Shown here: piece after piece, positions 26,139 through 34,122 of the stretch
Position numbering within the stretch: the stretch's first letter is position 1
Layout of the letters: the number at the start of each line of letters is the position of its first letter
Assembly: GCF_002811475.1 (NCBI RefSeq)
Contig: NZ_NPDL01000003.1
Span: 372,001-436,000, forward strand
Reading direction: 5' to 3'
Source of the DNA: Leptospira hartskeerlii
GTDB taxonomy: Bacteria > Spirochaetota > Leptospiria > Leptospirales > Leptospiraceae
DNA: 64,000 bases
Translations under genes and position numbers: made by a program
The notes under the pieces: model-generated
Told to the model about the DNA's origin: nothing
Seen by the model: the letters and a program-made list of their open reading frames with translations, nothing else
Database searches by the model: none

Positions 26139-27035
26139 ATGGGAATCCAGGAAACAAACGGCTCGCCCAAAATCGATCCAAGCTTGGAAGATACATACCT
26201 CAACTTTCTGGATTCTATATTCAAAAAACAGAATGAAGATCCACATCGTTATGGCGGAAGACAGGTCGCAGGACAATTCATCCAAGAGTTATTCGATATT
26301 CTTTTTGCGGGATTTTTCTCAGATCTAAACTTTAGAGACCAAACCCAGGTAGAAGATAGTATCTCTCGTTTTCTTTTAGATGCAAAGAAGAAGTTACAAC
26401 CTTATATAGTTGCATCGAACGGCCCTGAAATTAATTGGGTGCTCTCCGAATTCAAAAAAGAATTACCGATCCTTTATGATCTAATCTGGAAAGATGCAAT
26501 CGCCGCTTATGAAGGAGATCCTGCTGCAGAAAGTGTAAAAGAAGTGATACTTGCCTACTCAGGTTTTTATGCAATCGCAGTTCATAGAGTTGCTCACGTA
26601 CTACATCGTTTGAAAATTCCGATCTTTCCAAGAATGTTAAGTGAATATGCTCACGAAAAAACAGGTATAGATATACATCCCGGAGCAAAGATAGGAAAAT
26701 CATTCTTTATGGATCATGGTACCGGCATCGTGATCGGCGGGACTTCAGAAATTGCGGATAATGTTAAAATTTACCAAGGAGTTACTTTAGGAGCCCTCTC
26801 TGTCAGCAAAGATCTAGCAAGTATCAAAAGACATCCAACAATTGAAGAAAATACGATTATTTATGCGGGAGCCACAATACTAGGCGGAGATACAGTAATT
26901 GGAAGAAATAGTATCATAGGAGGAAATACCTGGCTCACTCAAAGTGTTCCGCCTTATTCAGTTGTGTATCAGAAAAACGAGATCCGAGTCAGAAATTCCA
27001 AAGAGCTGGACAATGTGATCGATTTTTCCATCTGA
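26139..27035 (+). CDS. cysE: Serine O-acetyltransferase
   Basis: 298 residues; AGGAG lies upstream of the ATG. The N-terminal ~140 residues are the helical SAT domain. The C-terminal left-handed beta helix has hexapeptide repeats, with GIDIHPGAKIGKSFFMDHGT, GIVIGGTSEIADNVKIYQGV and TLGA as the active-site region (catalytic His in MDHGTG). It makes O-acetylserine from serine and acetyl-CoA, the acceptor for sulfide in cysteine synthesis. It converges on the encapsulin/desulfurase operon (37 bases between stops). A serine acetyltransferase gene is a typical neighbour of Family 2A encapsulins, which supports a linked role in cysteine and sulfur handling. Confidence 0.93.
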   Translation: MGIQETNGSPKIDPSLEDTYLNFLDSIFKKQNEDPHRYGGRQVAGQFIQELFDILFAGFFSDLNFRDQTQVEDSISRFLLDAKKKLQPYIVASNGPEINWVLSEFKKELPILYDLIWKDAIAAYEGDPAAESVKEVILAYSGFYAIAVHRVAHVLHRLKIPIFPRMLSEYAHEKTGIDIHPGAKIGKSFFMDHGTGIVIGGTSEIADNVKIYQGVTLGALSVSKDLASIKRHPTIEENTIIYAGATILGGDTVIGRNSIIGGNTWLTQSVPPYSVVYQKNEIRVRNSKELDNVIDFSI

Positions 27036-27072
27036 AGAATATTGACTGGCCACTGATTTCAATATCCAATCC

Positions 27073-28653
27073 TCATAGAGGGCCGGAAGTCCTGCCTGCT
27101 TTCAAATCATATAAGGCCCGGATAAGAGCGTCTATATCTTCGCAAGTATTATAAAATGCTAAAGAAGGCCTGACAGTACTTTCCAATCCGAATCTTCTCA
27201 AAATAGGCTGAGCGCAGTGATGTCCTGATCTGACAGCAATTCCTTCTTGAGCTAAATATCTTCCTACATCTTCCGTTTTAAAACCGTCTAATACGAAAGA
27301 TAATACCCCGGCTTTATCCGGTGCAGTTCCGATCATCTTCAAGCCGGGAACTTTTTTTAATTCCTTAGTTCCATATTCCAAAAGAGAATGTTCATATTCT
27401 GCGATACGTACCATTCCGAATTTGTTTAGATAATCGATAGCCGCGCCTAAACCTACTGCATCCGCGATATTACCGGTGCCCGCTTCGAAACGGAAAGGAG
27501 CCGGTTGATAAACTGTTCTTTCAAAGGTAACATCTTGGATCATATTTCCACCGCCCTGCCATGGAGTCATTTGATCTAAAATTTCCTTCTTACCGAATAA
27601 AACTCCGATTCCAGTTGGTGCAAATACCTTATGACCGGAGAACACATAAAAATCGCAATCCAATGCTTGTACATCCACAGGCATATGAGACACTGCTTGC
27701 GCACCATCCAATAAAACTTTGGCTCCTTGCTTATGAGCCATTTCGATCATTGTATCCGCAGGTGTAACAGTTCCCAATGCATTTGAAACTTGTGTAAATG
27801 CAACTATACGAGTCTTAGGCGTTAATAATCTTTGATACTCACTTAAGATAATCTGTCCTGTTTCGTCTACGGGGATTACTTTTAATTTGGCTCCCTTCTC
27901 TGAGCATAACATCTGCCAAGGAACAATATTAGCATGATGTTCCAGCCAAGAGATGAGTATCTCGTCATCTTTTCCTATGTTCTGTCTTCCCCAGGTTTGG
28001 GCGACAAGATTGATCGCTTCCGTAGCACCTCTAACAAATACGATCTCCTCGGTCGAAGAAGAATTTAAGAAACCCTTCACCTTCTCCCTTGCAGCTTCAT
28101 ACGCGTCAGTCGCTCTTGCTGCTAGAGTATGCGCTCCCCTATGAATATTGGAATTCTCGTGTTTGTAAAAGTAAGAAAGTCTATCAATTACAGCCTGAGG
28201 TTTATGAGTGGTAGCTGCATTATCCAACCAAACTAAATTTCTTCCGTTTACCTTCTCTTCTAGTATTGGAAAATCTTTTCTGGCGTAGCTCAGATCAAAA
28301 TTCCCGGAAGAAATGTCTACGGAAGGAACCAGGCTTGGACTGAAGGTGAATGGATCAGAAATTTGGATATTCTGTGCTTCGGAATCGAAAGATCTAAATT
28401 CATCCAAAAAGGAAAATGCAGAATTTCCGATAGAAGCGGATTCCGGCTGGGAAATAATTCCCTGGCTTTCCATAGGCATCTCGTTTGGGATTTTGGAAGA
28501 AGAAAGAACTAATTCGTCTACGTTAGATCCACTTGGCAACGATCCAAAAAGTTTCTTAGACCATTCTGCGATCAAGTTAGGATCCACGGGAGGAGAATCC
28601 CTCCAATTCGAAAATTCTCCAGGCAATTCCGGAAAGAAATCACTTGTACTCAT
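27073..28653 (-). CDS. SufS-like cysteine desulfurase with N-terminal encapsulin-targeting extension
   Basis: 526 residues; ordinary SufS proteins have ~405. Residues ~120-520 form the class II PLP desulfurase: VWLDNAATTHKPQAVI, LEHHANIVPW, DGAQAVSH, the PLP lysine in FSGHKVFAPTG and the catalytic cysteine in RSGHHCAQP. The enzyme removes sulfur from cysteine as a persulfide. The first ~115 residues are Ser/Pro/Phe/Asp-rich and of low complexity (PELPGEFSNWRDSPPVDPN; SSKIPNEMPMESQG), as in the disordered extensions that load cysteine desulfurase into Family 2A encapsulins. The start overlaps the last 14 bases of the shell gene, with GTAGG 8 bases before it, so the two are translationally coupled. 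The product is probably inside the shell and supplies sulfur for storage or mobilisation. Confidence 0.93.
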   Translation of the reverse strand: MSTSDFFPELPGEFSNWRDSPPVDPNLIAEWSKKLFGSLPSGSNVDELVLSSSKIPNEMPMESQGIISQPESASIGNSAFSFLDEFRSFDSEAQNIQISDPFTFSPSLVPSVDISSGNFDLSYARKDFPILEEKVNGRNLVWLDNAATTHKPQAVIDRLSYFYKHENSNIHRGAHTLAARATDAYEAAREKVKGFLNSSSTEEIVFVRGATEAINLVAQTWGRQNIGKDDEILISWLEHHANIVPWQMLCSEKGAKLKVIPVDETGQIILSEYQRLLTPKTRIVAFTQVSNALGTVTPADTMIEMAHKQGAKVLLDGAQAVSHMPVDVQALDCDFYVFSGHKVFAPTGIGVLFGKKEILDQMTPWQGGGNMIQDVTFERTVYQPAPFRFEAGTGNIADAVGLGAAIDYLNKFGMVRIAEYEHSLLEYGTKELKKVPGLKMIGTAPDKAGVLSFVLDGFKTEDVGRYLAQEGIAVRSGHHCAQPILRRFGLESTVRPSLAFYNTCEDIDALIRALYDLKAGRTSGPL

Positions 28654-29581
28654 AATAATTGCCTACATCCACGTTTTCTAAAACGGCGATCGCATCATCG
28701 GTCAGAACAGCAGCAGAGCAATAGAGAGAGATCAAATAAGAACCGATTGCAGAACGATTGATCCCCATAAAACGAACAGAAAGTCCTGGAGTTTGTTCCC
28801 CAGGTAAACCTGGTTGGTATAATCCAATCACACCTTGCTTCTTTTCACCCACTCTTAAAAGAAGAATATTGGTTATCCCACCAGGAGCCTTAGGTGCAAT
28901 CTCTCCTCCTACCAAAAGTTTATCAGTAGGAATGATAGGAAGTCCTCTCCAAGTTAAGAACTGTGCTCCGAAAAGAGATACTGTAGCCGGTGGAACTCCT
29001 CTGCGAGTACATTCTCTACCGAAAGCGGCTACTGCCAATGGATGCGCTAAGAAGAAAGAAGGTTCTTTCCAAACTTTAGAAATCAACTCATCCAGATCGT
29101 CCGGAGTGGGAGCTCCCTTTCTAGTTTGGATCCGTTGTTTTTTAGGAACATTCTTCAATAAACCATAATCTTCGTTATTGATTAACTCGTTCTCTTGGCG
29201 CTCTTTAACACTTTCGATAGTAAGTCTAAGTTGTTCTTGGATCTGATCGTGAGGATTGCTAAATAAGTCAGAAACTCTAGTATGAACATCCAATACTGTG
29301 GATATCGCACTCAATGTATATTCTCTAGGTTTTTCCTCATAGTCTACGAAAGTTTCCGGAAGCGGTTGTTCATCTTTCTGTCCGCAAAGAACTTCGACGG
29401 AGCTATTGTCTTTCACTCTATTCACTCTCAAGGTTCCGGATTCTAAAGGTTTCCAATCCAATAAACGAACTAACCAACGAGGAGTGATTAAATCATACTG
29501 TGCTTGTGTTTTAGTTGTATTTGCAAGTTTGCGAGCTGCGTTATCTCCCAAAGAATGTTGCGGAATGCTATTTTCAGCCAT
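28640..29581 (-). CDS. Family 2A encapsulin shell protein (SrpI/MMPI-like)
   Basis: 313 residues, matching the size of Family 2A encapsulins. Blocks I recognise from Synechococcus SrpI and mycobacterial major membrane protein I are TPRWLVRLL, ETFVDYEEKPREYTLSA, NPHDQIQEQLRLTIE, GAPTPDDLDELISKVW, FLAHPLAVAAFGRE, CTRRGVPPATVSLFG, GLSVRFMGINRSAIGSYL and the C-terminal AVLTDDAIAVLENVDVGNYY. The protein has an HK97-phage-like fold and assembles into a ~25 nm icosahedral compartment. Its cargo is expected to be the desulfurase encoded immediately downstream with a 14-base overlap. AGGAG is well placed before the ATG. The family is linked to sulfur starvation in cyanobacteria and to elemental-sulfur storage in Acinetobacter. 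Its role here is inferred from that. Confidence 0.95.
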   Translation of the reverse strand: MAENSIPQHSLGDNAARKLANTTKTQAQYDLITPRWLVRLLDWKPLESGTLRVNRVKDNSSVEVLCGQKDEQPLPETFVDYEEKPREYTLSAISTVLDVHTRVSDLFSNPHDQIQEQLRLTIESVKERQENELINNEDYGLLKNVPKKQRIQTRKGAPTPDDLDELISKVWKEPSFFLAHPLAVAAFGRECTRRGVPPATVSLFGAQFLTWRGLPIIPTDKLLVGGEIAPKAPGGITNILLLRVGEKKQGVIGLYQPGLPGEQTPGLSVRFMGINRSAIGSYLISLYCSAAVLTDDAIAVLENVDVGNYYEYK

Positions 29582-30035
29582 ATTAAAAACTCCTGATTAG
29601 CTGAATGTTCGATCCTTTACATTTATCTATCGTTTAAAAACGGATAAGAGGATTCAGATGTCGAAATGGTCCTGTTTAATATATTTTAACTTGTTATAAG
29701 TATATTAAACAAATTAAATATATGAATATAGATCAAAACATTCGTTCCTGTTGGTATTCGATAAGTAATAAAATTGGGAACTACTTTTTTATTCTTTTTG
29801 CAAATGATGAAAGAAATTATCTACGAAGAGATTCTATTTACTTATAGAGTATCTTAAAATACAAGAAAGTGAAGAGTAAAATTCAGCCTGATCCAGGCGC
29901 TTCAGCCAAGCAGAAATTCAATATGCTTTATTGACTTAAAATCCAATTTTTGGGTTAGAATAGACAAATAAAACAAAATCCACCTCGGTTATTTCGTAAG
30001 AGACAGTCTAACAACAAACTTGGAAACTATAGCTT
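29582..30035. other. Divergent promoter region of the encapsulin operon and an AraC gene
   Basis: 454 AT-rich bases with no credible gene. They contain a long dyad at 29673-29711 (separate entry). The encapsulin mRNA must start here on the minus strand. A loose TTGTTT-N18-TAAAAT pair on the minus strand overlaps the dyad, so a protein bound there would block or remodel the promoter. I see no riboswitch. Confidence 0.45.
29673..29711. promoter_or_regulatory. Long dyad upstream of the encapsulin operon, candidate operator
   Basis: TGTTTAATATA-N17-TATATTAAACA: two perfect 11-base arms, centred ~110 bases before the encapsulin start. The left arm extends into TTTAATATATT, shared with the palindrome before cysE. 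Arms this long are rare by chance even in AT-rich DNA. The likely reading is a binding site for a dimeric regulator of the sulfur module; the protein is unknown. Confidence 0.5.
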
Positions 30036-30875
30036 ATGAAACGTTTCATTATATCGAGAGAAGGGGTCGGACTCTCGGCCACAGTGATCCAAAAAAGGGA
30101 ATTGTACCTTTCCAGAGTAGCGACCGATCTACCCACTTTGGTATTCGTCAAAAAAGGGATCAAAAGCCTAAAACAGAATGGTCTGGAATTGGATATCAAA
30201 TCAGGAGAAGCTGTCGCGATTGCAGGAAACCAAGCATTCGATGTGATCAATAGACCGGATCATGGAGAATTCGAGGCGGCCTGGATCGCATTCCATCCAA
30301 ACGTGATCCGAAATTACAAGCCGAACATTCCTGATCTGAAAGATATAGACCCAGCATTCATTTTCCCTAATATAACTTCCGGATTTTCGGATGCGTTCCG
30401 TCTCGCAGCCGAATCTATCACCACTGACAAATTAATCTCCGATCAAGTAGCGATCCATAGGGCGACAGAGATATTGATCTGGCTCGGAGAATATGGAAGA
30501 AAGTTCAAAGTATCTTCTCCCGAAAATATTTCGATGAAGGTCAGATCTTTCTTGATTGCAAATCCAGCAAGAGACTGGTCCGCCGTGGAAATTGCGAATC
30601 TTCTTGAAATGAGTGAGGCTACTTTAAGAAGAAGACTTTCATCCGAACTTTCTTCTTTTTCAGAAATACTGATCGATGTTAGAATGTCATTGGCTCTTGC
30701 TCTATTACAGTCAACGGATAGAACCATTGGAGAGATCGCAAGAGAAGCAGGATATGATTCCGCTTCCAGATTTGCGGTCCGATTCCGAGATAGATTCGGA
30801 CATTCTCCCACAATGCTACGAAGAGAAGCCAATCGTGATCGGAACGGCACAATCCTTGATCGGGTCCGAACATAA
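30036..30875 (+). CDS. AraC-family regulator with cupin-like sensor domain
   Basis: 279 residues. The N-terminal ~150 residues have the beta-rich pattern of AraC ligand-binding domains (LPTLVFVKKGIKSLKQNG; SGEAVAIAGNQAFDVIN). Residues ~170-270 hold two HTH motifs (WSAVEIANLLEMSEATLRRR; TIGEIAREAGYDSASRFAVR) ending in the RFGHSPTMLRRE signature. It is divergent from the encapsulin operon across 454 bases, and parallel to the PEBP gene 78 bases downstream. Either could be its target; control of the encapsulin operon is possible but only by position. Confidence 0.9.
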   Translation: MKRFIISREGVGLSATVIQKRELYLSRVATDLPTLVFVKKGIKSLKQNGLELDIKSGEAVAIAGNQAFDVINRPDHGEFEAAWIAFHPNVIRNYKPNIPDLKDIDPAFIFPNITSGFSDAFRLAAESITTDKLISDQVAIHRATEILIWLGEYGRKFKVSSPENISMKVRSFLIANPARDWSAVEIANLLEMSEATLRRRLSSELSSFSEILIDVRMSLALALLQSTDRTIGEIAREAGYDSASRFAVRFRDRFGHSPTMLRREANRDRNGTILDRVRT

Positions 30876-30953
30876 GACCACTTTTTTAATAAATTTCGAA
30901 TGCATAGTTAGACTTCCGGTGTTATTCTGCATCACTAAGAACTCGGAGGTTTT

Positions 30954-31511
30954 ATGAAGAGATTTCTATCGTTTCAAAACGGTATGTTACTTTGTGTTTT
31001 ATTCTTTGCTGGATCTGCGTTTGCCGGGGACCTAAAGGTCACCAGCTCCGCGCTTAAAGAAGGCGGAACAATCACCAATACTCATGTGTTTTCAGGATTT
31101 GGATGTTCCGGAGAAAATAACTCTCCCGACTTACAATGGTCAGGCGTTCCTAAAGAAACTAAATTTTTTGCCGTAACAGCATACGATCCGGATGCTCCCA
31201 CCGGAAGCGGCTGGTGGCATTGGACTGTAATTAATATTCCAGCAACTGTCACAAGTCTTCCTGCTAAGGCTGGAAATGATAAGGGACCTCTTCCTGCAGG
31301 TGCTGTCCAAGGTAGAACTGATTTCGGTAAGCCTGGATACGGCGGTCCTTGCCCTCCTAAAGGAGATAAACCTCATCGTTATATCTTCAAGGTATTTGCT
31401 TTAAAGGATAAGATCGATTTGGATGGAGAAGCTTCTGGTGCGTTAGTCGGATTTTATATTAACTCACTAAAACTTGCGGAAGGAAAATTGACCGCGAAAT
31501 ACGGAAGATAA
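30954..31511 (+). CDS. Secreted YbhB/YbcL-family (PEBP/Raf-kinase-inhibitor-like) protein
   Basis: 185 residues with a clear signal peptide (cleavage near SAFA-GDL). The phosphatidylethanolamine-binding-protein fold is shown by SGENNSPDLQWSGVP, FFAVTAYDPDAPTGSGWWHW, GPCPPKGDKPHRYIFKVFAL and the ligand-pocket His in HRY. The family binds anionic groups; the role of bacterial periplasmic members is unknown. GGAGG lies 6 bases before the ATG. A strong terminator follows. Confidence 0.9.
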   Translation: MKRFLSFQNGMLLCVLFFAGSAFAGDLKVTSSALKEGGTITNTHVFSGFGCSGENNSPDLQWSGVPKETKFFAVTAYDPDAPTGSGWWHWTVINIPATVTSLPAKAGNDKGPLPAGAVQGRTDFGKPGYGGPCPPKGDKPHRYIFKVFALKDKIDLDGEASGALVGFYINSLKLAEGKLTAKYGR

Positions 31512-31519
31512 TTTTTTCT

Positions 31520-31550
31520 CCGAAGTCGGGAACTCCCGGCTTCGGATTTT
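31520..31550 (+). terminator. Terminator of the PEBP-family gene
   Basis: CCGAAGTCGGG and CCCGGCTTCGG form an 11-bp stem (one T:G pair) around AACT, followed by ATTTTAT. Confidence 0.85.
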
Positions 31551-31698
31551 ATACACACTAAGGGTTCAAGAAAGCCTTTCAAAAAATCTTGACTATTCTT
31601 TATTCAGTTCTTAGTTCTACAGGAACTAACAGCACTTTTATGGTTTTTATTAAATCCAAAAAGTAACGATATCTGCTACCCCAATTGAGGTATAGAAT

Positions 31699-32178
31699 AT
31701 GGAACGTAATGTTCGTTTTGAAAATATCCTTACATACCGATTTATTATTCCGCTTTTTCTGATAAACATCTTGTCTTGCTCTATAGGCGAAATCCCGAAT
31801 GAGCTTAAAGCGGAAATCGATAATGACGCTCGAATGACCCAAAACGAAGCTAGACAAGAAATCAAAGCGTCATTATATCAAAAGATAAATTGTCCGAATA
31901 TAGATAGCTTTCTTATTCCGTTTACTGGCTTAACGATTCTGGCTGGGGAAAAATATTCGGGTTGTTTTCCGTTAGGTGATATTATAGGTCAAGAATGCGC
32001 AGGATCCACAGACTATGATTTTCCCAAACGAAATCTTGTAAGACAATGCAAGATACTTATAGAGGCTGCATCTTGCCAAGATTTAGTCACGAAAACTAAA
32101 TTCTTAGCAATAACTGGAACCTGTCAGGCAGCCCTAGGATGGGATCCCGTAGTGTTGTTCTTTTCTGGGGCATTCTGA
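31699..32178 (+). CDS. Cys-rich lipoprotein, unknown function
   Basis: 159 residues; GAGG lies 8 bases before the ATG. A longish N-region is followed by FIIPLFLINILSC, with Cys27 as lipid anchor. The mature protein starts with an acidic helix (NELKAEIDNDARMTQNEARQEIKASL) and contains six further Cys (INCPN, SGCFP, QECAG, RQCKI, ASCQD, GTCQA), probably three disulfides. No family is recognised. Its tail is hydrophobic (VVLFFSGAF). Confidence 0.75.
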   Translation: MERNVRFENILTYRFIIPLFLINILSCSIGEIPNELKAEIDNDARMTQNEARQEIKASLYQKINCPNIDSFLIPFTGLTILAGEKYSGCFPLGDIIGQECAGSTDYDFPKRNLVRQCKILIEAASCQDLVTKTKFLAITGTCQAALGWDPVVLFFSGAF

Positions 32179-32200
32179 AAAATAAAAGAGATCTAAAAAA

Positions 32201-32446
32201 TCATTCCGCGTTCAATAGAGTCAGTGCGATCTCTTTGGAGCAATCGTAAGCCTCTATATCTAATACGAAGTCGTCTCCGGAAGTAATATTAGTTAGGATC
32301 TCAGTCCCGCTACTTCTCAGTTCGCCGGTGATTACATGATCTAATTGCATGTATTCAACATTACCGATCCCGAAAGTATACCCGTGTTCGGTAAGTATGA
32401 TCATTTTGTTCGACTTCTCATTGATGCCGGCAATCCTTCCCTTCAT
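32201..32446 (-). CDS. Small conserved-looking cytoplasmic protein, unknown
   Basis: 81 residues with an excellent ribosome site (GGGAGG, 4 bases before the ATG). The sequence (MKGRIAGINEKSNKMIILTEHG) suggests a small OB/SH3-like beta barrel, with a GYTFGIGNVEYMQLDHVITG stretch. I do not know the family. It is convergent with the Cys-rich lipoprotein gene, and its upstream region is shared with thiM. Confidence 0.7.
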   Translation of the reverse strand: MKGRIAGINEKSNKMIILTEHGYTFGIGNVEYMQLDHVITGELRSSGTEILTNITSGDDFVLDIEAYDCSKEIALTLLNAE

Positions 32447-32647
32447 TATTCCTCCCTAATGAAACTAGATAAGAGTGATTAGTAATGTAGACGGAACTTA
32501 TAAAAAATCCCTACACTATGTCTTACAAATTCAAAAAAATTTGCAAAAAATATTAAGATAAGTGTTAAGAAGCCGACCTAAGGTCATGAGTCTCTTGAGT
32601 AATAGATCGACTTTTTTAGTGAATCCTGACTATTATACATTGTAAGT

Positions 32648-33439
32648 ATGTCAGCCTCAGATATTCCCCAAAAGACTTGGCCTTCTCCTGAGATCGTTTC
32701 CGATCTTGCGGAAGTTCGTAAACATGCACCTCTAACTCATGTGCTCACAAATATCGTAGTCACAAACTGGACCGCAAATGTGCTTCTGGCAGCCGGAGCC
32801 TCTCCTGCTATGGTTATTGCGGAAGAAGAAGTTTCCGAATTTGCTGCGATCGCGAGTGGAATGCTGATTAACGTTGGGACCATCACTAGCTTTGATGCCA
32901 AATCAATGAAGTCAGCAGCAATCGCGGCCCAAAAAGCGAGGACTCCTTGGGTTTTAGATCCAGTCGCAGTAGGTGCTCTTAAATTTAGAACCGAAGTCGC
33001 AAAAGAACTTTTACAATATAAGCCTACTATCATTCGAGGAAACGCTTCCGAAATATTGGCACTTGCAGGTGCAGTAGGCGGAGGAAAAGGTGTGGATTCG
33101 ACTGCTTCTTCTTTCGACGCGTTACCTCTTGCTCAGGAGCTTGCGACAAGAAGTGAGGCTGTAGTTGCAGTTAGCGGAGAAGTAGATTATATCACCGACG
33201 GTAAAGAGACTATCGCCGTTCCAGGCGGTCATATTTTTATGACCAAAGTTACAGGTGTAGGATGTTCTTTAGGAGCTTTGATTGCGTCCTTCTTAGGCGT
33301 TCAAAAAGATCCATTACGTGCTGCAGTATCTGCATCCGCTGTTTTTGCAATTGCAGGTTCGAGAGCCGCGGAAAAGTCCTCAGGCACAGGAAGTTTCGCA
33401 GTAACATTTTTAGACGAGCTGACTAATCTCGGGATCTAA
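32648..33439 (+). CDS. thiM: Hydroxyethylthiazole kinase
   Basis: 263 residues, the family length. ThiM blocks: [63 protein letters not shown] and the ATP/catalytic loop [17 protein letters not shown] with the conserved Cys. The enzyme phosphorylates the thiazole alcohol to salvage thiamine. I looked for a TPP riboswitch in the 200 bases upstream and found none. It is not clustered with other thi genes here. Confidence 0.93.
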   Translation: MSASDIPQKTWPSPEIVSDLAEVRKHAPLTHVLTNIVVTNWTANVLLAAGASPAMVIAEEEVSEFAAIASGMLINVGTITSFDAKSMKSAAIAAQKARTPWVLDPVAVGALKFRTEVAKELLQYKPTIIRGNASEILALAGAVGGGKGVDSTASSFDALPLAQELATRSEAVVAVSGEVDYITDGKETIAVPGGHIFMTKVTGVGCSLGALIASFLGVQKDPLRAAVSASAVFAIAGSRAAEKSSGTGSFAVTFLDELTNLGI

Positions 33440-33464
33440 AAAGTCCGCGTGGCTTATTGTCTGC

Positions 33465-34103
33465 TTACGGTAATAATCCTATATCACTCGCCTTTCTAAC
33501 CAATTCGGCTCTGTTATGTACATTTAGTTTTTTGTATATATTCTTCACGTGATGCTGGACCGTATACTTGCTGACTTTTAGGAATTCAGCTACTCTTCCG
33601 ATCGTTTTTCCTTTTACCATTTCGTCCAGGATCTGTTTCTCTTTTGGAGTGAGTTTAAATTCTCCTGAATAATCTTTTTGTTTAAAACTGTTTAACACCC
33701 GGAAAGCGATAGTAGGAGTGATGATTGCTCCTCCCTTTAAGACGGTATCCACTACATCAGCAATATCCTTTAATTCCGATTTTAAGATATAACCGATCGC
33801 ACCGTTCTTTAAGGATTCATAAATTAGTTCGTCCGAATTCATATTAGAGAGCATAATTTTGGAGATATCAGGGTCTCTTGCAGAAATTTTTCCGGCAAGT
33901 TCTACCCCGTTCATTTCAGCCAACATGATATCTAGAAAAATAATATCTAAGGATCTCCCCTTCTCATCTTCCCAAAAGGATTCCGCAGATTCCCAATGGA
34001 ATACTCCGCCTATCTCCGGAATAGATTCGAGGGTCTTTAGGATCTGGTCCTTAAAACTTTCGTCGTTCTCTACGATTCCTACTTTGATTTCCGAATTCTT
34101 CAT
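33465..34103 (-). CDS. NarL/LuxR-type response regulator
   Basis: 212 residues from ATG 34103 (a GTG at 34115 is also possible). The receiver domain is residues ~1-120 with acidic pocket (VGIVENDES), phospho-Asp in IIFLDIMLAEMNG and the Lys of YILKSELKD. The C-terminal LuxR HTH is LTPKEKQILDEMVKGKTIGR followed by VSKYTVQHHVKNIYKKLNVH. It follows the sensor kinase gene by a few bases, so it is its probable partner. The kinase carries a NarX-like second transmitter, the usual donor for NarL-type regulators. Confidence 0.92.
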   Translation of the reverse strand: MKNSEIKVGIVENDESFKDQILKTLESIPEIGGVFHWESAESFWEDEKGRSLDIIFLDIMLAEMNGVELAGKISARDPDISKIMLSNMNSDELIYESLKNGAIGYILKSELKDIADVVDTVLKGGAIITPTIAFRVLNSFKQKDYSGEFKLTPKEKQILDEMVKGKTIGRVAEFLKVSKYTVQHHVKNIYKKLNVHNRAELVRKASDIGLLP

Positions 34104-34122
34104 GTTAGTATTCACACCTTTA

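Noticed and set aside
26059..26328. Plus-strand frame starting in the cysE promoter
   Set aside because: Overlaps cysE in another frame; the protein is unlike any family and lacks a ribosome site.
32447..32647. TPP riboswitch before thiM
   Set aside because: No CUGAGA-type core or matching helices in the 200 bases; only AT-rich promoter-like sequence.
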